A DNA stretch of 64,000 bases, taken from positions 1,677,409-1,741,408 of the forward strand of contig JAFLDD010000001.1 of the NCBI GenBank assembly GCA_017302575.1, read 5' to 3'. The notes under the pieces are model-generated. The model saw only the letters and a program-made list of their open reading frames with translations, did not search any database and was not told where the DNA came from. The DNA comes from Alphaproteobacteria bacterium (GTDB lineage: Bacteria > Pseudomonadota > Alphaproteobacteria > Rickettsiales > UBA3002). The first letter of the stretch is position 1. Each line of letters starts with the position of its first letter. The translations under genes were made by a program, and so were the position numbers. Shown piece after piece: positions 47,634-57,635 of this stretch.

Positions 47634-49463
47634 ATGCATACATACCGTACCCATACATGTGCCGCACTTCGTGAAACCGATGCGGGCAAAACCGTGAAAC
47701 TCTCAGGCTGGGTACACCGTACGCGCGACCATGGGCAATTGGTGTTCATCGACCTGCGCGACCATTATGGTGTAACGCAATGCGTGGCGACTCAGGGTCA
47801 CCCTGCATTTGAAACACTCACCCATTTGCGCAACGAGTCGGTCATTACGGTGACGGGCGAGGTGGTGGCGCGTGATGCGGCTGCTGTGAATAAGGATTTG
47901 AACACGGGTGAGATTGAACTGAAGGTGACGGATGTGCATGTGGAGTCGGTTGCCGACCCGCTACCACTTCAAGTGAATGCCGATGTGGAATGCCCCGAGG
48001 CGACGCGTTTGACCTATCGCTTCCTCGATTTGCGTCGTGAGAAGTTGCACAAAAATATTATCCTGCGCAGCAACGTGATTGCATCGCTTCGTCGTCGTAT
48101 GATTGAGCAGGGTTTCCAAGAATTCCAGACGCCGATTCTGACCGCGTCGTCGCCCGAAGGTGCGCGGGATTATCTCGTGCCATCGCGTGTTCACCCAGGT
48201 AAATTCTATGCGCTGCCGCAAGCACCACAGATGTTCAAACAGCTTCTGATGGTGTCGGGTTTTGATAAGTATTTCCAAATCGCCCCCTGCTTCCGCGACG
48301 AAGATGCGCGTGCAGACCGTTCGCCGGGCGAGTTCTATCAGCTCGACTTTGAGATGAGTTACGTGACCCAAGAAGACGTGTTCGCAGCAGTCGAGCCAGT
48401 ATTGCACGGCGTGTTCACCGAATTCTCGGACAAAAAAGTGACCGACTTCCCATTCCCACGTATTCCATACGCTGAAGCGATGAAGAAGTACGGCTCCGAC
48501 AAACCCGATTTGCGCAACCCGATTATCATTGCGGGTGTGTGCAGCATTTGGAAGGATTCGGAGTTCGCGATTTTCAAATCCGTACTCGCTGCGGGCGGCA
48601 AAATCCGCGCGATTCCGGCTCCCGATTGTGCCGACAAGCCTCGCAGCTTTTTTGACAATATGATCGAATTCGCGAAAGAAAATGGCGCGAAAGGCCTTGC
48701 CTATATTGGTTTTGATAAAGACGGTACGCCGAAGGGGCCGATTGCGAAATTCTTGAGCCCAGAAAAACTTGAAGAACTGAAGCAAAAAGCAGGCCTTAAA
48801 AATGGCGATGCAGTGTTCTTCTCATCAGGTACGCAGCAAGAAGCCGAGACCATCGCAGGTAAGGTGCGCACCAAGTTGGGCGAAGAGCTTGGGCTTATTG
48901 AGCAGGGCGTATTCAAATTCTGCTGGGTGGTGGATTTCCCATTCTACGAATGGAATGAAGACGAGAAGAAAATTGACTTCTCGCACAACCCGTTCTCGAT
49001 GCCGCAAGGTGGTCTTGAAGCGCTTGAGGGTGCAAAAACCAAAGAAGATTTGCTGGCGATTAAGGCCTTCCAATACGACATCGTGTGCAATGGTGTAGAG
49101 CTTTCCTCGGGCGCGATTCGTAACCACAAGCCCGACTTGATGGTGAAAGCCTTCGAGATTGCAGGCTATTCGCGTGAGGTGGTGGAGAGCAAATTCGGTG
49201 CGCTGTTCAAAGCCTTCCAATTCGGTGCGCCACCACATGGTGGTTCAGCCCCTGGGGTTGACCGTATGGTGATGTTGCTGGCCGATGAGCCGAACATTCG
49301 CGAAGTGATTTGCTTCCCGATGAATCAGCAAGCGCAGGATTTGCTTATGCAAGCGCCTAATACGGCGACCGAGAAGCAGTTGCGTGAGTTGCATATTCAG
49401 CTTTCTCCCAAAGCGAAAAAAGAGTTGGAAGAAGCACAGCAGAAAGCCTCTGACGCTGCCTAA
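47634..49463 (+). CDS. aspS: Aspartate--tRNA ligase
   Basis: Class II synthetase. The 609-residue bacterial-type enzyme has an N-terminal OB domain, motif 2 ([18 protein letters not shown]), the GAD insertion (about 290-420) and motif 3 [15 protein letters not shown]. Length indicates the bacterial rather than archaeal type. Its TAA overlaps the next ATG. Confidence 0.98.
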   Translation: MHTYRTHTCAALRETDAGKTVKLSGWVHRTRDHGQLVFIDLRDHYGVTQCVATQGHPAFETLTHLRNESVITVTGEVVARDAAAVNKDLNTGEIELKVTDVHVESVADPLPLQVNADVECPEATRLTYRFLDLRREKLHKNIILRSNVIASLRRRMIEQGFQEFQTPILTASSPEGARDYLVPSRVHPGKFYALPQAPQMFKQLLMVSGFDKYFQIAPCFRDEDARADRSPGEFYQLDFEMSYVTQEDVFAAVEPVLHGVFTEFSDKKVTDFPFPRIPYAEAMKKYGSDKPDLRNPIIIAGVCSIWKDSEFAIFKSVLAAGGKIRAIPAPDCADKPRSFFDNMIEFAKENGAKGLAYIGFDKDGTPKGPIAKFLSPEKLEELKQKAGLKNGDAVFFSSGTQQEAETIAGKVRTKLGEELGLIEQGVFKFCWVVDFPFYEWNEDEKKIDFSHNPFSMPQGGLEALEGAKTKEDLLAIKAFQYDIVCNGVELSSGAIRNHKPDLMVKAFEIAGYSREVVESKFGALFKAFQFGAPPHGGSAPGVDRMVMLLADEPNIREVICFPMNQQAQDLLMQAPNTATEKQLRELHIQLSPKAKKELEEAQQKASDAA

Positions 49464-49708
49464 TGGAAATGCTGCTTACCAGTGTTGGGTTACTTGGAGT
49501 TGCGCTAAGCCTTGGTGCTTATGGGCTGCTGACACGTGGCATCTTCACGCAAAATGACCCGCGCTATTACTGGATGAATATTGTTGGCACGATTTTCATC
49601 GGTTTGTCGCTCATCGTGCAGTGGAATATTGGTGCTGCGGTGTCTCAGGTTTTATGGATACTCATCAGCGTGTTGGGCTTGATACGTGCCTATAAGGGGC
49701 GAGTATGA
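49463..49708 (+). CDS. Small membrane protein, CBU_0592-like, first of a tandem pair
   Basis: An 81-residue membrane protein with three hydrophobic segments. LGAYGLLTRGIFTQNDPRYY and MNIVGTIFIGLSLIVQWN match the CBU_0592 family of unknown function. It overlaps aspS (TAATG) and the next gene (ATGA), so all three are coupled. Confidence 0.75.
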   Translation: MEMLLTSVGLLGVALSLGAYGLLTRGIFTQNDPRYYWMNIVGTIFIGLSLIVQWNIGAAVSQVLWILISVLGLIRAYKGRV

Positions 49709-49953
49709 GCATTTACGACATTATCGGTATCTCAGCGCCGCTCTTCTTCGTGACCGCCTATATGATGACGGCGATTGGTAAGTGGGACGGTAGCATGGCA
49801 CGACTGCATTGGTGTAATCTGATTGGGGCGCTGGCAATTCTTGTGTCGCTGACCCATGCATGGAACTTGCCTATGTTCGTGATGGAAGTTTGTTGGAGTT
49901 CGATTGCTATTTACGGATTGTGGCGCTGTTATATGATAAGGCAGAAGCTCTAG
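49705..49953 (+). CDS. Small membrane protein, CBU_0592-like, second of a tandem pair
   Basis: An 82-residue membrane protein related in layout to its upstream neighbour: a first helix ending MMTAIGKWDG, then LHWCNLIGALAILVSLTHAWN and a final helix before a basic end. The two probably arose by duplication and may form a heteromer. Function unknown. Confidence 0.72.
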   Translation: MSIYDIIGISAPLFFVTAYMMTAIGKWDGSMARLHWCNLIGALAILVSLTHAWNLPMFVMEVCWSSIAIYGLWRCYMIRQKL

Positions 49954-49961
49954 GAGTTTTT

Positions 49962-50326
49962 ATGATTGCTGCATTTCCATCGCGTACTTTACCCGTGACT
50001 TATGGAGATGGCGTGCATCTCGACCCTCTCGTTGCTAGGTAATTTGGCGAAGCGTTGGCGGGGCAGTATCAGCTCATGGTCATCCTGACCCAGTTGCTTG
50101 CCCAGCAGATCGCTCGCGGAAGTCGATCGCGCTTTACTACTACACCGCATCACAGAGTATTTACGAGCACGTGCGGCGGGATTCGACCATGTATTATGCT
50201 CGCCCCAATGACGATGCGTTCACGCGCAAGCAAGCCAAGATTTTGCGTGTTCAGAACCATCTGAAAGACTGGCTACCGCCAGTGCTGTTTCGCGCACTCA
50301 GAAAACTGCGTTCCATGCTCACGTAG
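49962..50326 (+). pseudogene. Remnant of a 2OG-Fe(II) oxygenase gene
   Basis: From 50039 to 50326 one frame encodes the C-terminal part of a 2-oxoglutarate/Fe(II) dioxygenase: VSAHGHPDPVACPADRSRKS then IALYYYTASQS, which holds the distal iron His and the 2OG-binding Arg, and ends with a 45-residue basic tail. A TAG at 50036-50038 closes the frame just upstream and the domain's first half (HxD iron site) is missing. In another frame, 49962-50042 encodes a 26-residue stub with an AGGAG site that may be the old N-terminus. The gene is therefore deleted and broken. Confidence 0.7.
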
Positions 50327-50347
50327 GCAATAAATGAGTATAGGCAC

Positions 50348-50842
50348 TTATCTGAATATTGCCGGATTATAATCAAACAGGTCTTGATGAACGGATGCTG
50401 TATAGCCTGTTGCTACTTTAAATGCGTCTCGAACTGCTGTGCGAATCGTAATATGTGCCACTTTTTTTGCATCTACTTTGCCGATGCCATCCTTTAATTC
50501 GTTGCAAATATTATAAACTAATGTGTCTATATCGGTGCGCGTTGATTGCCTTAATAGCTTCTGTTGTGCAATACCAGTATTCACCGTTTCACGTGTATCA
50601 TTATCATCTGATAATGGAAGATCGCATAACTCCTGTTGTAGGCAGTAGGCTTGGAAATCTATCGCAAATTTCTGGATGAGCCCTTCAAATAATTGGTTTG
50701 CTAGCTGTTCTACTTGTGTATTCGGATAACGTTGCACTATCTCTTGAAAAGCAGGACTCTGCCTTGCCGTTTGCCAAGCGGTTTCTATCGTCTGCTTTTG
50801 GATTTCGTTGGGAAAATCTCGCCAATCTTTGGGATATTCCAT
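50348..50842 (-). CDS. Hypothetical protein downstream of secA
   Basis: A 164-residue soluble protein, not recognised. It starts MEYPKDWRDFPNEIQKQTIE and is rich in Gln and charged residues, with three cysteines; it ends FDYNPAIFR. The ATG at 50842 has a GAGGG site and lies 11 bases after the secA stop, so it is probably the last gene of the secA transcript. A longer start at 50875 would overlap secA. Confidence 0.6.
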   Translation of the reverse strand: MEYPKDWRDFPNEIQKQTIETAWQTARQSPAFQEIVQRYPNTQVEQLANQLFEGLIQKFAIDFQAYCLQQELCDLPLSDDNDTRETVNTGIAQQKLLRQSTRTDIDTLVYNICNELKDGIGKVDAKKVAHITIRTAVRDAFKVATGYTASVHQDLFDYNPAIFR

Positions 50843-50853
50843 CGCGAAGCCCT

Positions 50854-53565
50854 CTACGCCAATTGCCCGTGGCAATGCTTGAACTTCTTGCCAGATTTAC
50901 ACGGACAAGGCTCGTTACGAGCCACCTTACCCCATGTGTTGGGGTCGCTGGCAACGCGCTCTTCTGGCTTCACTGTGCGCATAAATTGGCTCTCGCGCTG
51001 CAGGTTCTGGCTTTGCTGTTGCGCCAATGCTGGGTCTTGGCGCGATTCGACCATTTTTTGTTTGGGTGTGGTAGCGCGCATCATCGACTCGTCAAGTTCC
51101 ATACGTAGCTGCATACGCGACAGGCGTGACATCATCACCTCGCGCATGTGGTTCAGCATATGCTCGAATAAACCAAAGGCTTCCTGCTTATATTCATTCA
51201 GCGGGTCACGTTGCGCATAGGCACGCAAATTGATGCCTTGGCGCAAATGGTCAAGCGACAAGAGGTGGTCTTTCCAAAGCTGGTCGAGGGTTTGCATGAG
51301 CAAGCGCTTTTCAGCATAGGCATAGATGGTCTCTGGATAGGCCTTCGCCTTTTCCTCGAGCAGCATTTTGGTCTGGATGTTCAAACGCTCCAGTATCTCT
51401 TCATCCGCGATGCCTTCTTCCTTCGCCCAGTCTTCAACTGGTAGTGCGAGGCCATAGATGCGGAAAAGCTCGTGTTGCAGTGTCACGGGATCCCAGCCTT
51501 CAGCATAAGAGCCTTTGGGAATGTAGGTTCCGACGAGCTGCTCATTGACATCGACGCGCATGAATTCGACGGTTTCGTGCACGTTCTCTGCTTCCATGAG
51601 TTCGATGCGCTGCTCGTAAATTACCTTGCGCTGGTCGTTCATCACGTCATCGAACTTGAGAAGTGTCTTGCGCATCTCGTAATTGCGCTGTTCGACTTTG
51701 GTCTGGGCGCGCTCGATAGCTTTATTCATCCATGGGTGGAAGATTGCTTCACCTTCTTTGAGGCCAAGTTTTTGCAATACGGAATCAATGCGTTCAGAGC
51801 CGAAAATACGCATCAAATCGTCTTGCAGTGACAGGAAGAATTTTGATGCGCCAGGGTCACCTTGACGACCTGAGCGTCCGCGAAGCTGGTTATCAATGCG
51901 GCGCGATTCGTGGCGCTCAGTGGCAATCACGAATAGGCCACCCGCCTCGCGAACAACTTCCTTATCACGTGCTACTTCATCATAGATTTTTTGTGCGGCC
52001 GCTTCGTCATGGGTTTCGCCTAATTCCTGCTTGATACGCAGCTCAGCATTGCCGCCGAGTTTAATGTCCGTTCCACGACCCGCCATGTTGGTAGCAATGG
52101 TGACAGCACCAGGGCGACCTGCTTGGGCAATGATGTAGGCTTCTTGCTCGTGGTAGCGAGCGTTCAGCACCTGATGGGGAATTTTTTCTTTTTTCAGACG
52201 CTTGCTGAAATCTTCCGATTTTTCGATGCTGACGGTGCCAACGAGTACAGGCTGCTTGCGCGCGTGGCACTCTTTGATGAGGGCAACCACTGCCGTGTCG
52301 CGTTCTTCGCCTGTGCGGTAAATTTCGTCGTCCATATCTTTGCGGGCGACGGGGACGTTGGTAGGAATCTCCACCACATCGAGACGATAAATATCGTTAA
52401 GCTCTGCGGCTTCGGTCATTGCTGTGCCGGTCATGCCCGCAAGCTTAGGGTAAAGGCGGAAGTAATTTTGGAAGGTGATAGAAGCGAGCGTCTGGTTCTC
52501 GTTTTGAATGCTGACGCCTTCTTTCGCTTCGAGGGCTTGGTGCAAACCTTCGCTATAGCGGCGGCCTTCCATCATGCGGCCAGTGAATTCGTCGATGATG
52601 ATAACTTTATCGTCTTTCACGATGTAGTCCGTATCCAAACGGAATAGCACATGCGCCTTGAGCGCCTGATTCACGTGGTGCACCAGTTGCACATTGGCAA
52701 TGTCATAGAGGCTTGTGCCTTCTTGCATGAGGTTTGCAGCGACAAGCAGCTCTTCGATTTTGGCAACGCCTTGGTCATTGAGTGTGACGCTGCGTGACTT
52801 CTCGTCTTTGTCGTAATCTGCTTCGCTGATTTTTGGAATCAAGCGATTTACTTGCTTATAAAGCTCGGAGTTATCTTCCGTAGGGCCTGAAATGATGAGT
52901 GGCGTACGCGCTTCATCGACCAGAATGGAGTCTACCTCGTCGATAATGGCGAAATTGAAAGGACGCTGCACCATTTCTTCGCGGCTATATTTCATGTTGT
53001 CGCGCAGATAGTCGAAGCCGAGCTCATTGTTAGTAGCGTAGGTAATGTCGCAGTTATAGGCTTCTTGGCGCTCGTTATCGTCCAAGCCGTGGTGAATAAC
53101 ACCAACAGTAAGGCCTAGGAAGTTGAAGATTTTCCCCATCCATTCCGCGTCGCGTCGAGCGAGGTAGTCGTTCACGGTGACGATGTGCACGCCCTTGCCC
53201 GTAAGCGCGTTCAAATAAGCCGAAAGGGTTGCAACCAGTGTTTTACCTTCACCGGTTTTCATTTCCGAGATCATGCCTTTGTGCTGCACGATGCCGCCGA
53301 TAAGCTGTACGTCGAAGTGGCGCAGGCCAAGGGTGCGCTTGGATGCCTCTCGCACGATAGCAAAAGCGGGGACTAATAGCTTGTCGATGCCCACGCCGTT
53401 GGTAGCTTTCATGCGCAACTCGTCGGTCTTAGCGCGAAGCTGGTCGTCGGTTAATGCGGCAAATTCTGGCTCAAGCGCGTTGATTGCGTCTACTTCGTGT
53501 TGTAGCGAACGAACCAATCGTTCATTGGCGCTGCCGAACAGTTTTTTGGCGATAGTGCCTAGCAT
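50854..53565 (-). CDS. secA: Preprotein translocase ATPase SecA
   Basis: Motor of the Sec pathway. The 903 residues begin [16 protein letters not shown], have Walker [42 protein letters not shown] and the C-terminal zinc motif [14 protein letters not shown]. The start at 53565 gives the standard N-terminus; an in-frame start at 53610 adds only 15 residues. Confidence 0.98.
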   Translation of the reverse strand: MLGTIAKKLFGSANERLVRSLQHEVDAINALEPEFAALTDDQLRAKTDELRMKATNGVGIDKLLVPAFAIVREASKRTLGLRHFDVQLIGGIVQHKGMISEMKTGEGKTLVATLSAYLNALTGKGVHIVTVNDYLARRDAEWMGKIFNFLGLTVGVIHHGLDDNERQEAYNCDITYATNNELGFDYLRDNMKYSREEMVQRPFNFAIIDEVDSILVDEARTPLIISGPTEDNSELYKQVNRLIPKISEADYDKDEKSRSVTLNDQGVAKIEELLVAANLMQEGTSLYDIANVQLVHHVNQALKAHVLFRLDTDYIVKDDKVIIIDEFTGRMMEGRRYSEGLHQALEAKEGVSIQNENQTLASITFQNYFRLYPKLAGMTGTAMTEAAELNDIYRLDVVEIPTNVPVARKDMDDEIYRTGEERDTAVVALIKECHARKQPVLVGTVSIEKSEDFSKRLKKEKIPHQVLNARYHEQEAYIIAQAGRPGAVTIATNMAGRGTDIKLGGNAELRIKQELGETHDEAAAQKIYDEVARDKEVVREAGGLFVIATERHESRRIDNQLRGRSGRQGDPGASKFFLSLQDDLMRIFGSERIDSVLQKLGLKEGEAIFHPWMNKAIERAQTKVEQRNYEMRKTLLKFDDVMNDQRKVIYEQRIELMEAENVHETVEFMRVDVNEQLVGTYIPKGSYAEGWDPVTLQHELFRIYGLALPVEDWAKEEGIADEEILERLNIQTKMLLEEKAKAYPETIYAYAEKRLLMQTLDQLWKDHLLSLDHLRQGINLRAYAQRDPLNEYKQEAFGLFEHMLNHMREVMMSRLSRMQLRMELDESMMRATTPKQKMVESRQDPALAQQQSQNLQRESQFMRTVKPEERVASDPNTWGKVARNEPCPCKSGKKFKHCHGQLA

Positions 53566-53681
53566 AGGCGTCACTTTCTGTAGTAAGAGCGCGAGAGATA
53601 GGGATTGCATTGCAATCTGTCAATGGATTCCCTTGAAAAACCCACGATTCTATGCAAGTTTCTGCCGCACAGGAGAACCCT

Positions 53682-54539
53682 ATGAAAATCACCATATTTG
53701 CCGCTCTAGCCCTTATTTGCACTGGTTCCGCCGCTTGGGCGGACGACTACGTTATGCTGAAAGTTGGCAACCAAGACATCACCGCAACCGAGGTTCAGCG
53801 CACCTGGGAAGGGCTATTCCCCACAGGTTCTGCCCCTGCGTTTGATACGGTTAATGAGTCGGTTCGCCAGAATGTCCTGCGCGGCATCATCACCGAAAAA
53901 CTGGTAATGCAAGAGGCGCTTAAACAGAATTTAGATAAGAACGATGCTGTCCTAAAAGAAATCAAGGCCGCTAAAAATAAAATTATTCTGCGCCATTTCT
54001 TAGACTCCAAAACCGAAGGCATGATTAGCGATGACGCGGTAAAAGCGGAATATGACCGCTTGGTGCGTGCCCAAAAAGAGGAGAAGGAAATCCGCGCGCG
54101 GCACATTCTGGTAGCCGATGAAAAAGAGGCGAAAGAACTAGCTGAGAAAATTGATGACGGCGAGTCGTTCGAGAAAATGGCAAAGGAATTCTCAAAAGAT
54201 CCAGGCACTGCCAAGCAAGGTGGTGATTTGGGTTATTTCACTAAAGATAAGATGGTCAAAGAGTTCGCTGAAGAGGCATTTGATCTTGATGTTGGTGAGG
54301 TCTCAGATCCTGTGAAGTCACCGTTTGGCTGGCATCTCATCAAGGTTGAGGATAAGCGCGCCGTGACGGTTCCAACCTATAATGAAGCTAAAGATGATAT
54401 TAAAATGCGCTTGCAGGAAGCGAAGCTCAATAGCTACATGCAGCAGCTTCTTAAAGCGGCAGATGTGACCTATTTCGATGCAAAGGGTAAGCAAATCCCC
54501 TTCGATAAAGACGCGGCGGAACTTAAAGATAATGAGTAA
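53682..54539 (+). CDS. Periplasmic peptidyl-prolyl isomerase, parvulin/SurA-like
   Basis: A 285-residue secreted folding factor. Signal peptide at 1-20 (ends SAAWA), a helical chaperone region, a parvulin domain at about 130-225 (IRARHILVADEKEA, GGDLGYFTKDKMV, VGEVSDPVKSPFGWHLIKV) and a C-terminal helix. AGGAG site before ATG 53682. Divergent from secA, matching its role after export. Overlaps argJ by eight bases. Confidence 0.92.
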   Translation: MKITIFAALALICTGSAAWADDYVMLKVGNQDITATEVQRTWEGLFPTGSAPAFDTVNESVRQNVLRGIITEKLVMQEALKQNLDKNDAVLKEIKAAKNKIILRHFLDSKTEGMISDDAVKAEYDRLVRAQKEEKEIRARHILVADEKEAKELAEKIDDGESFEKMAKEFSKDPGTAKQGGDLGYFTKDKMVKEFAEEAFDLDVGEVSDPVKSPFGWHLIKVEDKRAVTVPTYNEAKDDIKMRLQEAKLNSYMQQLLKAADVTYFDAKGKQIPFDKDAAELKDNE

Positions 54540-55752
54540 ATATCCTAAATCTCCTTTAGCGCCAGAATCCTTGCCGAACATGCCGCCTGTTGCAGGCGTG
54601 CGTATGGTGACGGCGCAAGCTGGTATTAAGTATGCTGGGCGTACCGACCTTTTGCTCATGGCGTTTGACGAAGGCACGGTTGCAGCAGGCGTCTATACCA
54701 AGTCGCTTGCGCCTTCGGCCCCCGTGGATTGGTGTAGGCAGCAATTACCCAAACATACGGCTCGCGCACTGCTTGTGAATTCGGGGAACGCCAATGCATT
54801 TACGGGTAAGCGTGGTGCAGCCTCCGTTCAAGCAAGTGCGGATGCATTGGTCAAAACGCTCAGCGTTAAGCCACATGAGATTTATTTGGCATCAACGGGG
54901 GTGATTGGTGAGCCATTGCCCCATGAGAAGATTGAGGCAGCCTTGCCAAATATGCCTCAAGGTTTGAAAAATGATGGGTGGCACGAAGCAGCCGCAGCTA
55001 TCATGACAACAGATACATTTCCCAAAGCGGCAACGCGTAGTGTAAAACTGTCAGGTGGCACGGTTACCATTAATGGTATTGCCAAAGGCTCGGGTATGAT
55101 TGCGCCAGACATGGCGACGATGCTGGCATTTGTAGCGACTGACGCGAAAATTGACGCAAAAATGCTGCAACAAATGCTGCAGCAAAGCTGCACAAAAAGT
55201 TTCAACTCCATCACAGTGGATGGTGATACGTCAACCAGCGACACGCTGATGCTTTTTGCAACGGGCAAGGGCGCGAAATTAGCAAAAGGCGACGAAGCGC
55301 TATTTTTAGCAGCGCTGACCGATTTGATGGTAGAGCTTGCTAAGCTCGTAGCGATGGATGGTGAGGGTGCGCAAAAGCTCATTACGGTGAAGGTGGCGGG
55401 CGCAACCTCAGACGAATCGGCGAAGCGTATTGCACTTTCAATTGCTAATTCGCCGCTCGTTAAAACTGCTATTGCAGGCGAGGATGCTAATTGGGGCCGC
55501 GTGGTCATGGCGGTTGGAAAAAGCGGTGAAAAAGTGGATCGCGATCTTCTGTCTGTTTCCATTGGCGGTGTGACGATCGCAAGCAAGGGCGAGCGCGTTG
55601 AGAAATATGATGAGTCGCCTGTGACTGCCCACATGAAAACGCGCGATATTCATATCGAGGCAGATATCGGGTTGGGTAAGGGTAGTTGGACAGTGTGGAG
55701 CTGCGACCTCACACACGGCTACATCTCCATCAATGCGGATTACCGTTCGTGA
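54532..55752 (+). CDS. argJ: Bifunctional ornithine acetyltransferase / N-acetylglutamate synthase ArgJ
   Basis: Recycles acetyl groups in arginine synthesis. The 406-residue precursor has the self-cleavage site GSGMIAPDMATMLAF with Thr196 as the new N-terminal nucleophile, and TVDGDTSTSD in the beta chain. The start at 54532 overlaps the parvulin gene by eight bases. Confidence 0.97.
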   Translation: MSKYPKSPLAPESLPNMPPVAGVRMVTAQAGIKYAGRTDLLLMAFDEGTVAAGVYTKSLAPSAPVDWCRQQLPKHTARALLVNSGNANAFTGKRGAASVQASADALVKTLSVKPHEIYLASTGVIGEPLPHEKIEAALPNMPQGLKNDGWHEAAAAIMTTDTFPKAATRSVKLSGGTVTINGIAKGSGMIAPDMATMLAFVATDAKIDAKMLQQMLQQSCTKSFNSITVDGDTSTSDTLMLFATGKGAKLAKGDEALFLAALTDLMVELAKLVAMDGEGAQKLITVKVAGATSDESAKRIALSIANSPLVKTAIAGEDANWGRVVMAVGKSGEKVDRDLLSVSIGGVTIASKGERVEKYDESPVTAHMKTRDIHIEADIGLGKGSWTVWSCDLTHGYISINADYRS

Positions 55753-56165
55753 AGACTGTCACCGTAGTTGCGATTGCCATGGTAGATGCCGATGGACGCG
55801 TATTATTAGCCCAGCGCCCCGAAGGTAAATCCATGGCGGGCATGTGGGAATTTCCGGGTGGGAAATTGGAAATTGGCGAAACGCCGGAAGCTGCCATACG
55901 CCGCGAAATCAAAGAGGAATTGAATGTTGAGCTTTGCGCACATTGCTTTGCGCCGTTGACATTCGTGAGCCATGCCTATGCGGATTTCCATCTCATCATG
56001 CTGCTTTATATTGCGCATAAGTGGGAGGGGATTCCGACCCCAACGGAAGGGCAAACACTGACATGGAAACGCCCACGTGACATGCGCGAAATGCCTATGC
56101 CCCCAGCAGACGTTCCGTTCGTGTCGGCCCTTGAGGACTATTTGGCTTCCAGCCAGTCAGCGTAA
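55749..56165 (+). CDS. mutT: 8-oxo-dGTP diphosphatase MutT (Nudix)
   Basis: Removes oxidised dGTP from the pool. The 138-residue protein starts at GTG 55749, overlapping the argJ stop as GTGA, and has FPGGKLEIGETPEAAIRREI then KEEL, a standard Nudix box with Asn in place of the usual Gly. Its 3' end overlaps the convergent methyltransferase gene by 71 bases. mutT beside argJ is common in alphaproteobacteria. Confidence 0.9.
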   Translation: MKTVTVVAIAMVDADGRVLLAQRPEGKSMAGMWEFPGGKLEIGETPEAAIRREIKEELNVELCAHCFAPLTFVSHAYADFHLIMLLYIAHKWEGIPTPTEGQTLTWKRPRDMREMPMPPADVPFVSALEDYLASSQSA

Positions 56166-56859
56166 TTAAATCCACTGTCATCTTCAGGCGACCCTCATTA
56201 TCTGTGAAGTGCTCGCGGTAATATTCTTCGGCGAGTATGAATAGTTCCATCGGGGTAAATGACGAACGGCGTCCACGCAGTGGGTTGGTTTGCCCCATGC
56301 CGCGCAAATCATGCATCAATTCAAAGATATTCGCATAGGTGAGGGTGATGGTTTCGGTATCGGCCACGGGTTCGACAAATCCAGCACGCTGCAGCACATT
56401 GCCGCCGTCACGCACGTCTATGAAGGGGGCAATGCGTGGCGACATGCCGCCAGTCAGTTCAGTTTCGGCATGAGCGAGGGAAGCGCGTAATTCTTTGAGG
56501 GTTTCACCGCCAGGGAATGTGGCGAGCAGTAATCCGTCGGGCTTCAGCGCGTTGCGCATTTGAATGAGTGCGCCGACCACGTCATTCACCCAATGCAGGC
56601 TATTGATGCTAAGAATAGCATCCAGCGACTCGTCGGCGGCATTAATGATCTCGGCGTTGTTGTAGAAATAGCTGTGCGGTACATCCGCAGGGATGGGGCT
56701 TAGCAATAAGGTGCTTGGGAATGGGCGCGTGATTTCGTCTAAGCGCTCATTGATTCGTGCCACCATTTCTTTCCAGAGCACGTCGTAATGCTTGAAGCCA
56801 CTTGCGGCGCGCGCATAGTGTTTTTGCACTAGTTCTGTATCAAAAATCTCTGGTTGCAT
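56095..56859 (-). CDS. NDUFAF5/BioC-like methyltransferase-fold protein lacking SAM motif I
   Basis: A 254-residue protein of the SAM-methyltransferase family related to mitochondrial NDUFAF5: LHWVNDVVGALIQMRNALKP, DGLLLATFPGGETLKELR, GGMSPRIAPFIDVRDGG and LRGMGQTNPLRGR. The N-terminal glycine-rich SAM loop normally following the first strand is absent and replaced by LLLSPIPADVPHSYF, and the protein is shorter than relatives. It may have lost methyl transfer; NDUFAF5 hydroxylates a complex I arginine. Its last 71 bases overlap mutT. Confidence 0.78.
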   Translation of the reverse strand: MQPEIFDTELVQKHYARAASGFKHYDVLWKEMVARINERLDEITRPFPSTLLLSPIPADVPHSYFYNNAEIINAADESLDAILSINSLHWVNDVVGALIQMRNALKPDGLLLATFPGGETLKELRASLAHAETELTGGMSPRIAPFIDVRDGGNVLQRAGFVEPVADTETITLTYANIFELMHDLRGMGQTNPLRGRRSSFTPMELFILAEEYYREHFTDNEGRLKMTVDLITLTGWKPNSPQGPTRTERLLGA

Positions 56860-56888
56860 GATTCCCTATCTATAATACTCTGCGGCAA

Positions 56889-57635
56889 ATGGCCAGCATC
56901 AGTGCAATACGTTTTCCAGTGATGGCACTCAGTCAGTGGGCGCTGGATAAGCTTTACCCCCCTTTATGTCCGAGCTGTCACGTTGAAGTGGCTGCGCAGG
57001 GGCATTTATGCGGCGCATGCTTCCAAGATATTCATATGATTGCTGCGCCATTATGCGCGCAATGCGGTGTGCCCTTTGCAGTGGATATGGGCGCTGATGC
57101 CCTTTGTCCCGATTGTCTAGACCGTGCTGCCAGCTACCGCACGGCACGCTCGGCGCTCGTGTATGGTGAGGTGGTGGGAACGCTGATTAAGCAGCTTAAA
57201 TACCATGACCAGATGCAGGGGCTGACACGTTTCGCGCAATGGATGGCACAGGTGGCGCCCGAAGAGGTGGATGTCATTATTCCAGTGCCGCTTCATTGGC
57301 GCCGCTTATTGACGCGCACCTACAATCAGGCGGCATGGTTGGCCTATGGATTAAGCCACGAAACAGGTGTTGCTTGTGCGCCGCATTTTCTTAAGCGTGT
57401 GCGCCATATGTTGCCACAAGCGCGTATGACTCGCGCTGAGCGTCAGCGAAATATGAAGCGTGCGTTTCTGGTGCCAAACAGGTATAAGAGTGATGTCGAA
57501 GGTAAACGCATTCTGCTGGTGGATGATGTGATGACTACAGGTTCCACGATTGAGGCGTGTGCTGACGCTTTGAAAATAGCAGGTGCTGCTGAGGTACATG
57601 CAGTTGCACTTGCCCGTGCAGTGAGGAATTTATGA
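56889..57635 (+). CDS. ComF family phosphoribosyltransferase-like protein
   Basis: A 248-residue ComF/GntX-type protein. An N-terminal zinc ribbon has four CxxC-type pairs (LCPSCH, LCGACF, CAQCG, CPDC), followed by a phosphoribosyltransferase domain with ILLVDDVMTTGSTIE near the end. The family supports DNA uptake or use in other bacteria; the role here is uncertain. An alternative start is at 56922. Coupled to the nitrilase gene by ATGA. Confidence 0.92.
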   Translation: MASISAIRFPVMALSQWALDKLYPPLCPSCHVEVAAQGHLCGACFQDIHMIAAPLCAQCGVPFAVDMGADALCPDCLDRAASYRTARSALVYGEVVGTLIKQLKYHDQMQGLTRFAQWMAQVAPEEVDVIIPVPLHWRRLLTRTYNQAAWLAYGLSHETGVACAPHFLKRVRHMLPQARMTRAERQRNMKRAFLVPNRYKSDVEGKRILLVDDVMTTGSTIEACADALKIAGAAEVHAVALARAVRNL

